Assembly (NCBI GenBank): GCA_030062745.1
Contig: CP099850.1
Coordinates: 6,200,001 to 6,264,000 of the forward strand
Source of the DNA: Capitulum mitella
Taxonomy: Eukaryota; Arthropoda; Thecostraca; Pollicipedomorpha; Pollicipedidae
DNA length: 64,000 nt
Direction of reading: 5' to 3'
This document shows positions 1 through 11,400 of the stretch, piece by piece. Below the pieces are notes generated by a model. That model saw nothing but the letters and a program-made list of their open reading frames with translations. It did not search any database and was not told the DNA's origin. A program made the translations under genes and the position numbers. Every line of letters begins with the position of its first letter. The first letter of the stretch is position 1.

Positions 1-605
1 GCATAATTCATTATTATCCAGTGATTCCATTCATTTCACAGAAAACAATTATTCCACACAGTCACACATCCCAACGCACAAGTTGCGCAACACTTCGTAA
101 CATTCATGGAACATCATTTGTTATCACGTGATGAGATGGGAAATTGCAGCGGACAATGCGAATTTAGGGATATTTGCCAAAGAGGGTAATTTCTACTACA
201 GAGCAGTGCCTGTTACAAACTTCAGAGTAATTTCTAGCATAAATTATCAAATGGATGACTTTTAGGGCAGCATGGTGGGGATATTAACATTTCCTGGTGT
301 GGTGTGTTGATGGCATGATCAGATGTTATACTCCAGGCTTGTCTTGTGGCAGGGAAAAAAAACGGAAAATTTCCATATCCCATTGTAGAGCCATTATCAG
401 CTCGGCCCATTGTAACCTTAACATTAACATAAAGGTATAAATGTAAAAAGATGCGTCATGTACCAGAAGATGAAGAAGTCTGACAACTCACGCGGTTGAA
501 GGAAATGGACCAGCACTGGTTGGAAGAAACTGGCTGAAAGAGAGCCGCCTTAATTGGACACAGCTGGTTAGCCACGCCAATCAGATATAGTAAAAGAAGC
601 AGGCG
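1..605. other. Unassigned AT-rich sequence, probably 5' part of the retroelement
   Basis: No open reading frame of note is seen here. From about 480 the text becomes purine-rich and runs without a visible break into the reverse transcriptase remnant that starts near 606, so the last 100 to 150 bases probably belong to the same Ty3/gypsy-type element. No long terminal repeat could be recognised, and I found no match between this stretch and the sequence after 5500. Confidence 0.3.
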
Positions 606-1165
606 TTGAAAGAAGTGCTGGCAAAACGCAAAGAAATCTATTATGGAGATCTGGGTACCACGGAAGACCCAGAGGTACCCTGGAGGTTAAGGAAGGTGCA
701 CAGTCTGTTTTTCAGCCCAGCCAGATCTGCTCCCTATGGATTGGCAGACAAAGTTGAGAAGGAGCTGAAGAGATGGAAGAGCCTGGGGTTGAAGAAGATG
801 TAGAAAGCAAGGAGCCAAGTGGGCCACACCACTGGTAGAAGTGCCGAAGCCAGATGGAACGGTGCGCCTGTGTGGTGACTTCAAGGTTACACTCAACAGT
901 CATGTCAAGGTTTCGGTGCACCCGCTCCCTGAAATCGAAGATATCCTGGCTACTCTAGGACCCGCTACGTGCATCTGAATGGTGGACCCGTCACAGACCT
1001 ACCTCGGAATGAGACTAACAAAAGAAAGCTAGTAACCGCTTTGCCTGAACACGCCATATGGGCTCAAACGAATGTTCATACTGCCATATGGAGTAACATC
1101 AAGTCCAGCGCTGTTTCAATGGGCCACATCCTGAAGGATGGTACTGGAGATCTGGGCCTTAGGGC
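606..1165 (+). pseudogene. Ty3/gypsy-type reverse transcriptase, N-terminal part, decayed
   Basis: This encodes the start of a Ty3/gypsy-class reverse transcriptase. An ARSAPYGL stretch followed by KVEKELKR near 716-775 matches the finger region of the family. A VPKPDGTVRLCGDFK block near 840-885 and a PLPEIEDILATLG block near 922-960 follow. The frame is broken at 801 by a stop, and later pieces lie in other frames, up to an LPYGVTSSPALFQ-like piece near 1080-1120. The reading ends at about 1165, well before the catalytic block. The continuation is found only after about 3346. This is a dead copy; no gag region was recognised. Confidence 0.8.
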
Positions 1166-1288
1166 GCATCGTCTGCATGGTCATATCGTGCGCATGACGA
1201 ACATTTGACTGAGCAGAGTCGAGAAATACATCTTTTAACACCAGTCTTCATGACAACAGAGCATGCAGGGGACGTGTCTGGACAGAAC

Positions 1289-1600
1289 TTCGTATCGCAT
1301 TTCTTCGTACGCAAAACTTCGTATTCAAATCTTCGTGTCGCATTTCTTCGTGCGCAAGCCTTCGTACGCAAATCTTCGTACGCCAGTCTTCGTACTGCAA
1401 ATCCTCGTACACAGATCTTTGTGCGTAAATATCCATACACGCAAAACTTCGTATACGCAAAACTTTGTATACGCATTCCTTCGTATCCGCAAAGCTTCGT
1501 ATTTGCATTTTTTGTATACGCATTTCTTCGTGTCGCATTTCTTCGTATACGCAAATCCTCGCATCGCTTTTCTTCGTATACGCAAAACTCCGTGCCTCGA
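1289..1600 (+). repeat. Left array of ~15-nt units of the foldback-like element
   Basis: About twenty units of 14 to 17 bases follow each other. Each begins with TTCGTA or TTCGTG and ends in GCAAAAC, GCAAATC or GCATTTC. Because the units have few stops, both strands give false open frames rich in repeated residues; these are not genes. Confidence 0.8.
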
Positions 1601-1859
1601 TTTTTTTTTGGAGGGAAGGAGTACTTAAAATTTGCCGTCGCGTTAATGATGATACGAACGGCCTCATGTTGATTTTTCTCGCACCGCGGCTTCAAGCATG
1701 AAATGACTGTTTTGATGACGCAAAGGCATTTGATGGCCGCCTAAGGACTCAGCAGCCGAAAAGTTATTTAAACATCATCGTCATTTTTCGGCATATTAGT
1801 CGGAATAATTATTGCATTTCTCATGGTAAGATACCCTAGATGCCAAAAATTTATCCGCC

Positions 1860-1925
1860 GTCCTGGTGGCCGAGGTGGCGAGGACGTTGACTCTGGTCGC
1901 GATGGCGCCAGGTTCGAGTTCCGGA
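1860..1925 (+). repeat. tRNA-like stretch, possible SINE head
   Basis: An A-box-like TGGCCGAGGTGG at 1867-1878 is followed 44 bases later by a B-box-like GGTTCGAGTTCC at 1911-1922. This spacing fits an RNA polymerase III internal promoter of tRNA origin. The acceptor stem ends do not pair, so this is not a working tRNA gene. It may be a SINE head or a tRNA pseudogene carried in the centre of the foldback-like element. Confidence 0.4.
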
Positions 1926-2483
1926 AATAACGAACCTTGATTCGAATTGTTTGGCCCGACCATTCGTACTTCGACCATTTGTAGTCCACTACTGACTGAC
2001 CAGAGGGGGTAAACCCGGCACGGGAGGCCGTGTCGCAACATCGTGCGGCACGCAAAGATCCGTCTGCGGTCCTCTCTGGCTTAAAAGGCTGGACACAGAA
2101 TTATCCGTTGAACTGGCATTGCATAACTGGGTAGTGCATTCAGAGTACAGGCAACAAACTCTGCTTAGCATGTAGGTGCTCTGAGCCAAAAGTCGTTGAT
2201 ACCAATCGTTCGGGTAAAATTTGTTCAAAAAGAGAAATAAGAGCTCATTTTAATCTTCCCGCAAAACAACGCGGGAAAACTTATCTTTGCATTCGCAAAA
2301 GCCGTATACGGAGGTGTTCGTATCGCATGCAGGGAGAGACGTTTTCTCCCCAGCACTTATGTTAAAGTTCCCAAAAAGTGGGGAGCATGGCCTCCCCTCC
2401 CTTCCTGTTCCTACGCTTGTGGTATGGTACACCACTGGCATGGAACCCAATGTACGCACACAAAAAGGTGCCCTGCTGAACAC

Positions 2484-2668
2484 GAGTACGAATGTGAAGA
2501 AATGCGTATAAGATTTGCGTGTACGAAGTTTTCCGCTTACGAAGTGTTGCGATACGAAGATTTGCATACGAAGAAATGTGATACGAAGATATGCAATAAG
2601 AATATCTGCGTACGAAGTTTTGCGTAGGAAGAAATGCGATACGAAAAAATGCAATACGAAGTTCTGCT
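2484..2668 (-). repeat. Right array of ~15-nt units of the foldback-like element
   Basis: About a dozen units, in the orientation opposite to the left array: GTACGAAG or ATACGAAG followed by TTTTGCG, AAATGCG or ATTTGC. The best-kept units are exact reverse complements of left units, so the two arms could fold on each other. Confidence 0.75.
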
Positions 2669-2689
2669 ATGAAACCATGTAGGGAGAAA

Positions 2690-3297
2690 AAAGAAAACGA
2701 GAGATTAGTTACAGAAAGCTAGTGAACGCAGACTATCGGCCACAACTAACAAAAAGATGACGGAGAAGCCGATGTCCGCAACAAAGTGGAAGATTTGTGT
2801 GACATGGAGCGAATCATCGCCAGACAAGTCAAGCAAGTTGAGAGTCTCAGGATGACGACCAAAGCGACGCTCGAATTCGTTCCTCGTCGAATTCACGACA
2901 GGAGACAAGCACGTAACGCACAGTCAGAGGGCCACTGCACCAAGGTCAGCGGGATTTCTCCTCCCCGCGGAGCAGGCAGTAGTGGGTGACATAAGTGTGT
3001 CCAGTACGTGAATGACTCAAAGTCACCTCCTCTCTCCCCTCTTTCCGCGAACATGACGTCCACAGCTCCAGATGGAGTTTTAGTGTCTTGAGCTTGTTTG
3101 CACCAGTTACGTCCCAACTACGTTGCCATTTACTGCGCACAAAAGCGGAAAGACGCCGTAAAAATCACTGGCTGGACGCGGAATTAATGGTGTGTGGATC
3201 CGCGTGGCTCGCTTTGCAGCCGCGTCAGCCAGCTCATTACCGACAATGCCCACGTGATCCGGGATCCCGCAAAAGATGACTGTCTTCCGGTCCTATG
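2690..3297 (-). pseudogene. Jockey/I-like LINE fragment: RNase H end and C-terminal tail
   Basis: Read on the - strand from about 3297, the first frame gives VIFCGIPDHVGIVGNELADA, the end of an RNase H domain of the kind carried by some non-LTR retrotransposons of the I/Jockey group. A shifted frame then gives RTGHTYVTHYCLLRGEE near 2950-3020, the conserved tail before the terminal cysteine motif of these proteins. A third frame gives FGRHPETLNLLDLSGDD near 2815-2870 and a VTQIFHFVADIGF-like end. At least two frameshifts separate the pieces. Only the 3' end is present, as is usual for 5'-truncated LINE insertions. The 3' end lies next to the foldback-like element. Confidence 0.7.
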
Positions 3298-3345
3298 TTA
3301 GACGAAGTGAGATATTCTGCGGATTGGGATGGGAGGGGTAAAACA

Positions 3346-4034
3346 TCCCGAAGGGCTTACCAGGAATGAAGCGCCTGGTGGGTGACACCCTGATGACTGG
3401 CGGCACAGAGCAGGAGGCACTCGAAAAGTTGAACACAGTTTTTGAAGTTCTCCAGACAAAAGTTCTGAAGCTGGAAAAGTGCAAATGTGTCTTCATGACA
3501 CCGGAAGTCAGACAGCTCGGCGTCCGACTCGGAGCCGATGGTGTGAAGCCAGATCCGGAGCGTTTCAAGCCGGCACTGGGAACGGCAAGGCCAAACTGCC
3601 AGAAGGAGCGTCGTGGATTCCTGGGCGAGGTAACATTCTGCGGAAAGTTCATGAAGAACCCATCAGCAATTGCGCATCCACTGTGCCCATTACTGAAGAG
3701 GAACATGGAATGGAAATGGACAAAGGCGTATGAAATCAGCTTCATGGAAATCAAGAGAAACTTGACATCAGACGAAGTGGTGGCTTACTTTGGCGGCCAA
3801 GAACAAGTCATTGTGATCACAAATGCCAGTCTAACGGGTCCAGGAGATGTTCTGGTTCAAGGGAAGGAAGAACGGCCTGTAATGTACATCTCAAAGTCTC
3901 TGTCTAAACGCGAACAGAAGTACTTGCGGATTAAAAAAGGCCTGAGTGTGGTGTGGGCTTTTCAACCCCTGCGCCAGTACCTGTACTGTCGACGCTTCAC
4001 GCTGGTACTGACAACAAATCCCTCCCACAAGTGA
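3346..4034 (+). pseudogene. Ty3/gypsy-type reverse transcriptase C-terminal part and RNase H-like domain
   Basis: This continues the reverse transcriptase interrupted at about 1165. It opens with a GLPG residue run, then a block at the place of the catalytic YxDD motif that here reads VGDT, so one catalytic aspartate is replaced. KLEKCKCVFM and a VRQLGVRLGADG-like stretch follow, typical of the palm and thumb. From about 3775 an RNase H-like region follows, with an alanine-serine pair after TNA where the family has an aspartate, and YISKSLSKREQKY. The frame is open from 3366 to 4034 but the residues at the active sites are altered, so this is inactive. Confidence 0.85.
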
Positions 4035-4945
4035 CAGCTCCGGGCAAGCAGCTGACTGCCTTGCTGGCATCTAGGATCCAGAGATGGGTTCTGAAGTTGG
4101 TGAAGTACAGCCTCAAGGTAGAAGTCAGAAGATCGGAGCGACGAGTACACGGTATGCCTGTTGGGTCAACTGCACTCGTTACAGCCGGTGACGGCGTCTG
4201 CGATCAGTGCAGCAACAGACGAGATTTGGTGCTAGCGAGAGTGACTGAGCTCATTCAGAAGGGTTGGCCTCAGAATGCTCCAGAGGAACTGCAACCATTC
4301 CAAAGCAAAGAAGTGGAGCTGATAGCGGAGATGGGATGAGTCCTGTGGGGAATGCGCGTGGTGGCGCCTCCCGAATTCCAAAAGCGAGTCATGGAAGAGC
4401 TTCACTCTGGACATCAAGGTATGGTCCGAATGAAGCAGCTAGGTGTGGTGGCCACATGTGTGGTGGCCACGCATCAAGGAAATCGAAAACGAAACAAGAA
4501 CCTGTGATGGGTACAAAGAAAAACGGAAAAAAAAACAACCAAGTCAGATCTTCATTCCTGGAAATATGCAAGAGAACCAGGGCAGCGGATTCCTGTAGAT
4601 TTCGCTGGGACTACTACCTCGTCAATATGGATAGCTGTACGAAGTGGATGGAGATAGCCGAGATGAAGAGGATCACAACAGCCAAACTCATCAACGTGTT
4701 ATTACATTTGTTCGCAAAATGGGGAATATCACATCAGCTGGTCTCAGACAATGGGCCGCAGCTAACAAGCGCGGAATTCGAAAGCCTCTTGGAGAGGAAC
4801 GGAGTGCGGCATGTCCTGACCGCACCCGTCAACCCATCAACCCATGGAGCAGCCGAGAAAGCAGTTGGAAGTTTGAAGAGATTTCTCACGGTCCCACAAA
4901 GGGAAAACATCAACTTACGGAACTTCCTGATCGCGTACTGAAACA
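4035..4945 (+). pseudogene. Ty3/gypsy-type integrase, zinc-binding and catalytic core remnants
   Basis: In shifted frames, a VMEELHSGHQGMVRMKQL piece near 4390-4445 matches the start of the HHCC zinc-binding region. The core follows at about 4600-4920 with NMDSCTKWMEI, LVSDNGPQLTS and HGAAEKAVGSLKR, which correspond to the three acidic catalytic positions of the D,D-E integrase core. Several frameshifts separate zinc region and core. The core itself is open over about 110 residues. The order RT, RNase H, integrase is that of Ty3/gypsy and not of Ty1/copia elements. Confidence 0.85.
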
Positions 4946-5250
4946 CTCCACAGGCCACGACCGGCTGAACTGATGCTGGGGCGGCAGATAAGGACGCATC
5001 TCGACTTCCTTGGACCAGATCTCCGGGAACAGGTCCGGGACAAACAGGTGGCGGAAATGAAGCAACGCCACGGCCCAGCGAGAACCGTTGCTGTAGGTGA
5101 CACGGTGTTGGCCGGAGAATACCGGGGGCGAGGAAAGTGGACTCAAGGAGAGGTGGTGGACGTGGTTGGTAACAAACACTACCAGATCCGTTTCCACAAT
5201 TAGCTGTGGAAGCGCTACATCCATCAGGTGCTTCCCACCTCTGGCGACCG
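4946..5250 (+). pseudogene. Ty3/gypsy-type integrase C-terminal domain remnant
   Basis: A 76-residue frame from 4973 contains MLGRQIRTHLDFL, an AVGDTVLAGEYRG stretch and KWTQGEVVDVVGNKHYQIR, which fit the GPY/F-type C-terminal domain of gypsy-class integrases. It is one frame off from the core. A WKRYIHQV-like tail follows at about 5208. No envelope gene is recognisable afterwards. Confidence 0.75.
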
Positions 5251-7239
5251 ACAGAGGTAAGAGGAACATGAAGGCATGACAAGCAGAACAAAGCAGTGGT
5301 CGGTACCGCAGGGACCATTGGAAACGGCTACACCCCAGGCGCCAGAACCAGTGGTACCAGAGACGACAGCACCAGAGCGGGAGGGAGTCGGCCGAGACGC
5401 TGGAAGCCCGAACAGCCGATCCTGTGACGTTCACTCCGTGACCGGAAGCCAGAGCAAAAACTCAGTCTTTAATTGCGCGTTCAAGAGCCTAGTTTTAAAT
5501 TGCTAGTTGAAGGGCGATGTGCTTTTGAGGCCTGAGTTGAGTTTGGCGAGGAGGAGTGTGGTGTCCCTGTTCTGATATTCACCTTGAAGTGGTCACCATA
5601 GTTACTGAGGGCAACTTGGTTGTGCGGCTGCTGAACTTGACAGCCTCCGATGATGCCTCCGTTGCCTTACATTGTCGTGTATGAGCCAAGAGTCCAGGAA
5701 TGATAAGACTATACATTTCGAAGTACTGAGTGTAGAGAAAGGAAGGAGAGTAAAGGAAGTAACTCAGACAAGTAAGGGCAATCGAGGTATACATTAGATA
5801 GTCCCGCAAATGGTACACCATGCGTCGCCATAGGACACCAAACGTCTGCGGGAAGGAATATTGGACTCGCTTCTAAGGACAACGAAGGGGATAAGACCTA
5901 CAAGTAATTCCTGGAAACGTCGTGTGATGCTAAGAGAGAGAAAGAGTCTACTACCTGAGGTTCCAGGCTTCCCAGTTTACCTCTAGGCACGAAGTCTTCT
6001 TTACATCAGAGAGACTGAGATTTAAACGCAAAAAATGTATGTATTGACAAAATCTCAACTTTTCAGACATAGGCCATCTTTAGGAATGAGGCTTGACGTT
6101 GAGCCTTCGTCAATATATACATTTTTTGCGTGTAAATCCAAGTCCCTCACGGTATAAGGAAGGTCGTGTATTTTCACCATCATGCCTTAAGCCCGGGAGC
6201 CGGTATAGACCATTTTTGACCTAATTCAGCTCGCCTCTGGCAGGGGACCAGGACGACCTACTTACCTACGAAAAGGAGTGCGAACGACGGGGCAGAGGTG
6301 AGCCGCGACCGCCACCGTTGTTTCGCTGGCCGGCCGGACGAGATCGGGCGGGCTGGTCGTGATGTGGCCCGGCAGGAGTGCGGGCGACTCGGGACAGTCG
6401 GTGCGTCGGCTGAAACGAGCTGAACTATTTGAATGTCGCGCGCGACGCGCTGTGACGTTAGGTACCGCGACCATCTGGCCGCAGTGGATTGGCGTTTATG
6501 TCGCCGAGACGAATGGTGGGCTTGTCAAGGCCAAAATAGCCGAAGGAGGCTCTGGAGGTTATCCAGGGTCCGAGCTGCTGAAGCCGGCGGTGGACGACGC
6601 CACCCACCGTCCGCGAGTGGCCCAAAATCTGGAATGATTTGTCTCGAACAGTAAGCCAGTCGCGGAAAGTTCTCCTACGTGTTTTTGAGGCGCATGGTTG
6701 ACTCGTTTTTTCTTTGTGAACCTGTCTGAGGTTAAGGGCAGTGGATACAGTTTTGTTTAGAACTACTTTACCATTGGCTAGCACTACATGATACAGAATT
6801 TACCTAAAAAGCGAGTGATTTATTTTGTTTCCCCATTACGATATAAGAAGGTCATGCCGGTGTATCTGAATTTCTAATAGATGCTTTCTCGCTTGCAATA
6901 ATTTCATACGCAGTTCGAAAATCCTAACTGGTGTATGGCTAGCGTACAGTTGTCGCGCTTGACAGGTGGCAAGTGCAGTGTCGTCTTTCATGCTGGCAAA
7001 ATTTTTCACACGCAGATACCACTCCAGTCAGTTGTAAAGCTCCTCTGACTACTTGGGTGGTTGCGACAGAACTGGTTGCACCTTCTCAAAAGACCCGGCG
7101 TTGATGTTCTCCCGAGCCTAGTCGTTTTTGCGCAATTAGTGCGAGATGACAGGCCGATATTTTATGTCCAGCCCCGAGCCCTGATTCATATGTCTGATCG
7201 ACTTGCAGCCGTCGTAAATTCGCGCTGACCGCCGCACTG
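5251..7239. other. No gene seen; possible 3' end of the gypsy-type element, then flank
   Basis: A GA-rich stretch near 5507-5518 could be a polypurine tract, which would put a 3' LTR after it, but no matching 5' LTR is present in the window to confirm this. The rest holds no supported frame. A large imperfect hairpin at 6019-6138 is listed separately. Confidence 0.3.
6019..6138. repeat. Imperfect inverted repeat, 30-nt arms, 60-nt loop
   Basis: The arm at 6019-6048 and the reverse complement of 6109-6138 agree at 28 of 30 positions, with the core CGCAAAAAATGTAT shared. Within the loop, CTCAAC and GTTGAG can pair again. It may be a miniature inverted-repeat element or the terminal fold of a larger repeat. 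No transposase is nearby. Confidence 0.6.
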
Positions 7240-8420
7240 CAGAGGTGGCCGACGCCGGAAGATTTACGGCTGCTTAAAGAGCTGTCAAGATGGCGTGGGC
7301 TTGCACGTTATCCCGCCGATCACTGCGGCGGCCGCCCATTTTGTGCGAAACTGCGGCGTGGCCGACGGCTCGGCGCCTGCTGTGGCGCTCCGGTCGTCTC
7401 GTGATTCGGCGATCACGAGACGACCGGTGATACGGGCGGCCGCGAAAACCCGCCCAAGGGCCGCGGAATCTGTCCGCGTGACGTCAAAGTCAGATTCCTT
7501 CCCCCCGACCAATGAGGCGCTTTTTGCGCAGAAATGAGGTGTTACAGCGCGGAGTTTACATGGTATGCCCAGACTCCGCGCGACAGCCACCATAGATCAA
7601 GCAAATCCATCTGATCTTTGCTCATATGTTCACACGCTTTCTTTTTCGCTTTGGTTGTTGCTCGTTTGAAACACATGCGGTGCCAATTCTGGTCTTGTTC
7701 AAAAAGTGTCACATTGAGCGTAGAATTCGTAGTTCACGCCGGAAGTCCCATCGGCTTGAGCACAGTGAAGTCAAGCATACGTTTTGGTAAGATATTATCA
7801 TTGCTGTACCTCTAGTCCCATCAAAGAGAACAGTTAAAGCAAGCTCTGTTCTGCGGTCTTGCCAGATTTGACCACAGCAGAACCATACAGCTGTTTGGAC
7901 CAGGTATTACCGTTGCGGTACTTTCAGGTCGCCTTCGGAAGACATCCAAAGCGAGCTCCTCCACCAACCAGCGGAGACAAAATTAATGCGACGTCGGTGC
8001 CGCCGCGCAAAAATCCGCGACCGCGGATCTTGTCCAGGATTCGTCGAGCGGAGCCGCTGAACGGGCGTCTCCTCTGGCCCGCCGGCCGCCTCGGCGGGAG
8101 GGCGGCGCGCTGCATCTGCGGGCCGGCCGTCTGCAGGAAATTCGCTCCATCAGCTAATGCCCATCGATCTATGCCGGCGTCGGCGCACTGCGGTCATTAA
8201 TTACGCCGGAGCGCGGCCGGGCCGTGATGCCATGTTTATTCACGAGCCGGCAGGGCGTCCGTGGCGGACGCATGACGGAGCCGGCAAATCGGGCGCAGAC
8301 GCAGATCGGCAGCCGCGCTCGGTTTGCGGCGTAAAAAAGGCCAAACGCAGCGTGGCTCTGCTGAAGTTGCTCGGGATTTCCCGCGCGGGAAGCCTGCATT
8401 AAATTTTACGATTTTACACA
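7240..8420. other. GC-rich island in the 5' flank
   Basis: Base composition changes abruptly from AT-rich to GC- and CpG-rich, with runs such as GCGGCCGC, then returns to AT-rich. The open frames in it overlap on both strands and look like no known protein. It resembles the islands in the introns of the Iroquois gene and may be regulatory DNA or an unrecognised first exon. This is inference only. Confidence 0.35.
7390..7427. repeat. Perfect 16-bp stem with 6-nt loop
   Basis: Positions 7390-7405 (CCGGTCGTCTCGTGAT) are the exact reverse complement of 7412-7427, around the loop TCGGCG. It lies in the GC-rich island. No T-run follows, so it does not look like a polymerase III terminator structure. 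Confidence 0.8.
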
Positions 8421-11400
8421 CGATTTTGCACACTGTACATGATTTTACGCGAGCTGGGTGCCTTGCCGGTGCGTTACAAAAATTTGGAATCATGAAAGGC
8501 TGCTGCTCACACCTTGTTCATTGTGTGTTGAATGCTGGTTGGCACAGCCGTTCAGCAAATGAAATCAGAGACGATATGGAAAATTATATAAATATAGCTT
8601 TTCCTCGTGAGGTTTCCATGTACCCAGGCATTTACACGTCCGTTGTAACCGTTGTAAATCTAGGGCACTGTTAAATATTCCTCAAACACGAAACACCCAT
8701 CGTGGAACGCGACGCCAAAATGGCCGACACCGCGCCTGTGATGCATAAAACGGGACTTTTGAAATTCTTGGGACATTTTCCATGTAACTCGTGACGATTT
8801 CTGCGTGTTCAAGGTGGCTGCAGGAACTTTTGAAGCTACGGCCCGGGGAACGCTTTTTTCATGTTGCGTACGAGATGGAGCCACGAATTACAGGTGTAAA
8901 GCATTCCTCATTATCTGACCGCAGGTTTCGTGAGGAAACCGGGCCTGCAGATGCCAGTCGTGAGTTGAATTAAATACCGAGCAGCATCAAGACCTAATCG
9001 GAACGACGGCGGTCACACCACACCCCAAAATGGCATGGCAGGAACAAGCCGTGAACTGACAGTGCGACGAAATGTGAACACCGATCTGAATGTTCGGAGT
9101 GGGACGTTTCTGTTAGACAACGAAGCTTTAGAGAGGTGTCATATCACCCTTGGGTACAGGGAACCGAAACATGCTGCTCGAGAGGTTGAATGCGATGGTG
9201 TTCGACGACGACGACGACGGCGGCAGGCCCAGGACAACAGAGCATGAGTGAAACCTTTGCAGATGGCCCGCCGAGTCGTAAGAGTTGGACTAGAACTGCC
9301 ACTTGGGAGTCCGCAGGCCCGCAGTTTGTGGGTTTTTGGAACCTGTGAGACTTTTTGCAGATTTTGCCAGCTAACCTGTGAGCCTCTACAAGATCTGATA
9401 TGTTGAGCTGTTAATTTTTATTTTTTCAGCTACAGGACTCCAGAAGGATTCTCTACAGATGCGGAGAAAAGCCAACGTAACACAAAGATAAAACAGTATG
9501 CCAGCCAAAACAACTGCACTGTTAGAAAAAAAAACTCGTAACATGAAGTATGTCAAGCAACATTGCTTTCATGCAATTTAAGAGAAGAATATTGCAATTT
9601 TAAATTCAGATGTAACTGTTACACTGATGCGTTGGGCTTGAAGTGAAGCTTGCACAATGCCAAAACACATGATTATTGAAACGACATTGTTTGTAAGATA
9701 AAGCAAACATTGCTTTATTACCACCTGGCAAAAATCTTACAACAGAAACAGCGAAGCACCAAGAATTATTTTCATTGTACATTATTATCAGTAGACTTGA
9801 CAGGAACAGCAAAGGCTAAGGTACCAGCTAAGAACACGTCGCAGGTGGGTGAGAAAATCGTGGAATGGCTTGGTAATCAGAATTTAACATGTTCGTTTTC
9901 CAACAATGTTAACACACCATATGACTTTTACACTTGCTTTATCATTGACTAAGAATGCATCTGATGAATGAAAATGTCATGAGGCGGGTAGCTGTAACCT
10001 TTTTTCTTCCTTTGAACTGCATTTGAAATACATCAAAGACTGTTTCCACCAATATCACGCAGTTTTGGCTTACAAAAAATGGATTAAAACAGGGAATTCT
10101 AACGGCACTCTCAGCTATACCATGCTCCTAACAATAAAGGAAATACTAGGTGACATCACAAAAAGCATACAATTGTTTGCAAAGCCAGACTGGCCTCTCA
10201 AAACACCTAAAGGCGGCCTGAACTTCAAAATAGACGTCACTGGCGCATACAGTACAAAATAGAAGAGACTCGTGGCTATTGCTGAGTGGCCTGGAAGATG
10301 AAAAATAGTGAAAAAGACTTTACTGCTGACGTGATTACGACGCACTGGATCATTCCAGTACCTTCAAATGCTTCCCGGTCATCTTTCGTTATGCAGCATT
10401 GGTATTAACACATATCATCTTCTGGCTTAATTCGGCGAATTGCGTATCATTTTTCGCATTGGCATATTTCAGTGCGGGTAAGAGGGTGCCTGCAGCGGTT
10501 CTACCGCGCTGATTTTCGTCATTGATCCAACCTACTGCGGTTTACGCCTTAAAGTTAAAGAAGTCCGAGGACATACCACATGCTTTATGCTGTCAGTTAG
10601 GTTCGCACCGAAATGTTTATGTGTCGGTTTCATGTTCTGAAATATGGAGAGATGCGACAACAATGTAAAAAACGGATGATCCAAGATGTCCAGCACGGCT
10701 GCAAATCATGACAACGTTCGTAACAGAGTACATTCCCGTTTCCAGTGAAAAAAAACGCAGGCCCATTCCATTCCAAGAGCAGAACCTAGGGGATCAGGTG
10801 CGTGTTTCCTCTCATCTTCTGAGACCGTCACGCAATCAAAGACGGTTCTCAGTCAGATTCATTTTTACGGTAATCGTCCGTCGTGGGTCAGGCTTGTTCC
10901 TTCGCACAGACATTGGCCGGCGGAAAATACGGATGTTTAATTTTCTTCTCTTTAATTCATGGAACAATAGATGATTTAATGTTTTTACGGATTCATGTAC
11001 ATCCGCTCCTTAAGAAAAAATGGGGAAACATCCCCTATGCATGTAAACCAGCGTGCTGCCTAAGACGCGGTGTGCTGTGCACCGTAGATGTTGATGACGC
11101 GTTGATGACATGTAAAGGTTTTTTACTTCATACGGTCCCAACAAGAAAATTACAGTCACAGGCAACATCCCAACCATGCCTGGCTTTTGCAGTCATTTTA
11201 TTAATATTCTGTATTCTCGGAATAATATGAGGAAAGTATATACGTCTAACTTTTATCTATTTTATTCCCGAGAGAACGGACAATTTAATGCTATTACATC
11301 ATTTCGCAAAGGTAAGTGTGTTAATAAGGACAGTCATTGAAAAATATTCTTTACCAAGTGGCGTATCACGTTTCCCATCCAGTTTTGCGATTTTTACTTC

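Larger units (their letters stand above)
1289..2668. mobile_element. Foldback-like element with inverted repeat arrays
   Basis: The two ends are arrays of a short degenerate unit in opposite orientation. The left array reads as repeats of TTCGTATACGCAAAAC-like units and the right array as the reverse complement, GTTTTGCGTACGAA-like units. The centre, about 880 bases, is unrelated and includes a tRNA-like stretch. Long terminal inverted repeats built of internal tandem units are the hallmark of Foldback (FB) elements. No transposase is seen. The element sits inside the reverse transcriptase of the surrounding gypsy-type copy, so it is the younger insertion. Exact ends and target duplication could not be fixed. 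Confidence 0.6.

Noticed and set aside
1..600. 5' LTR of the gypsy-type element
   Set aside because: No match to sequence after 5500 and no clear TG...CA ends or primer binding site.
1159..1695. 178-codon and 155-codon frames on both strands over the foldback arrays
   Set aside because: They are translations of a short tandem unit that happens to lack stops; the residue pattern repeats with the unit in every frame.
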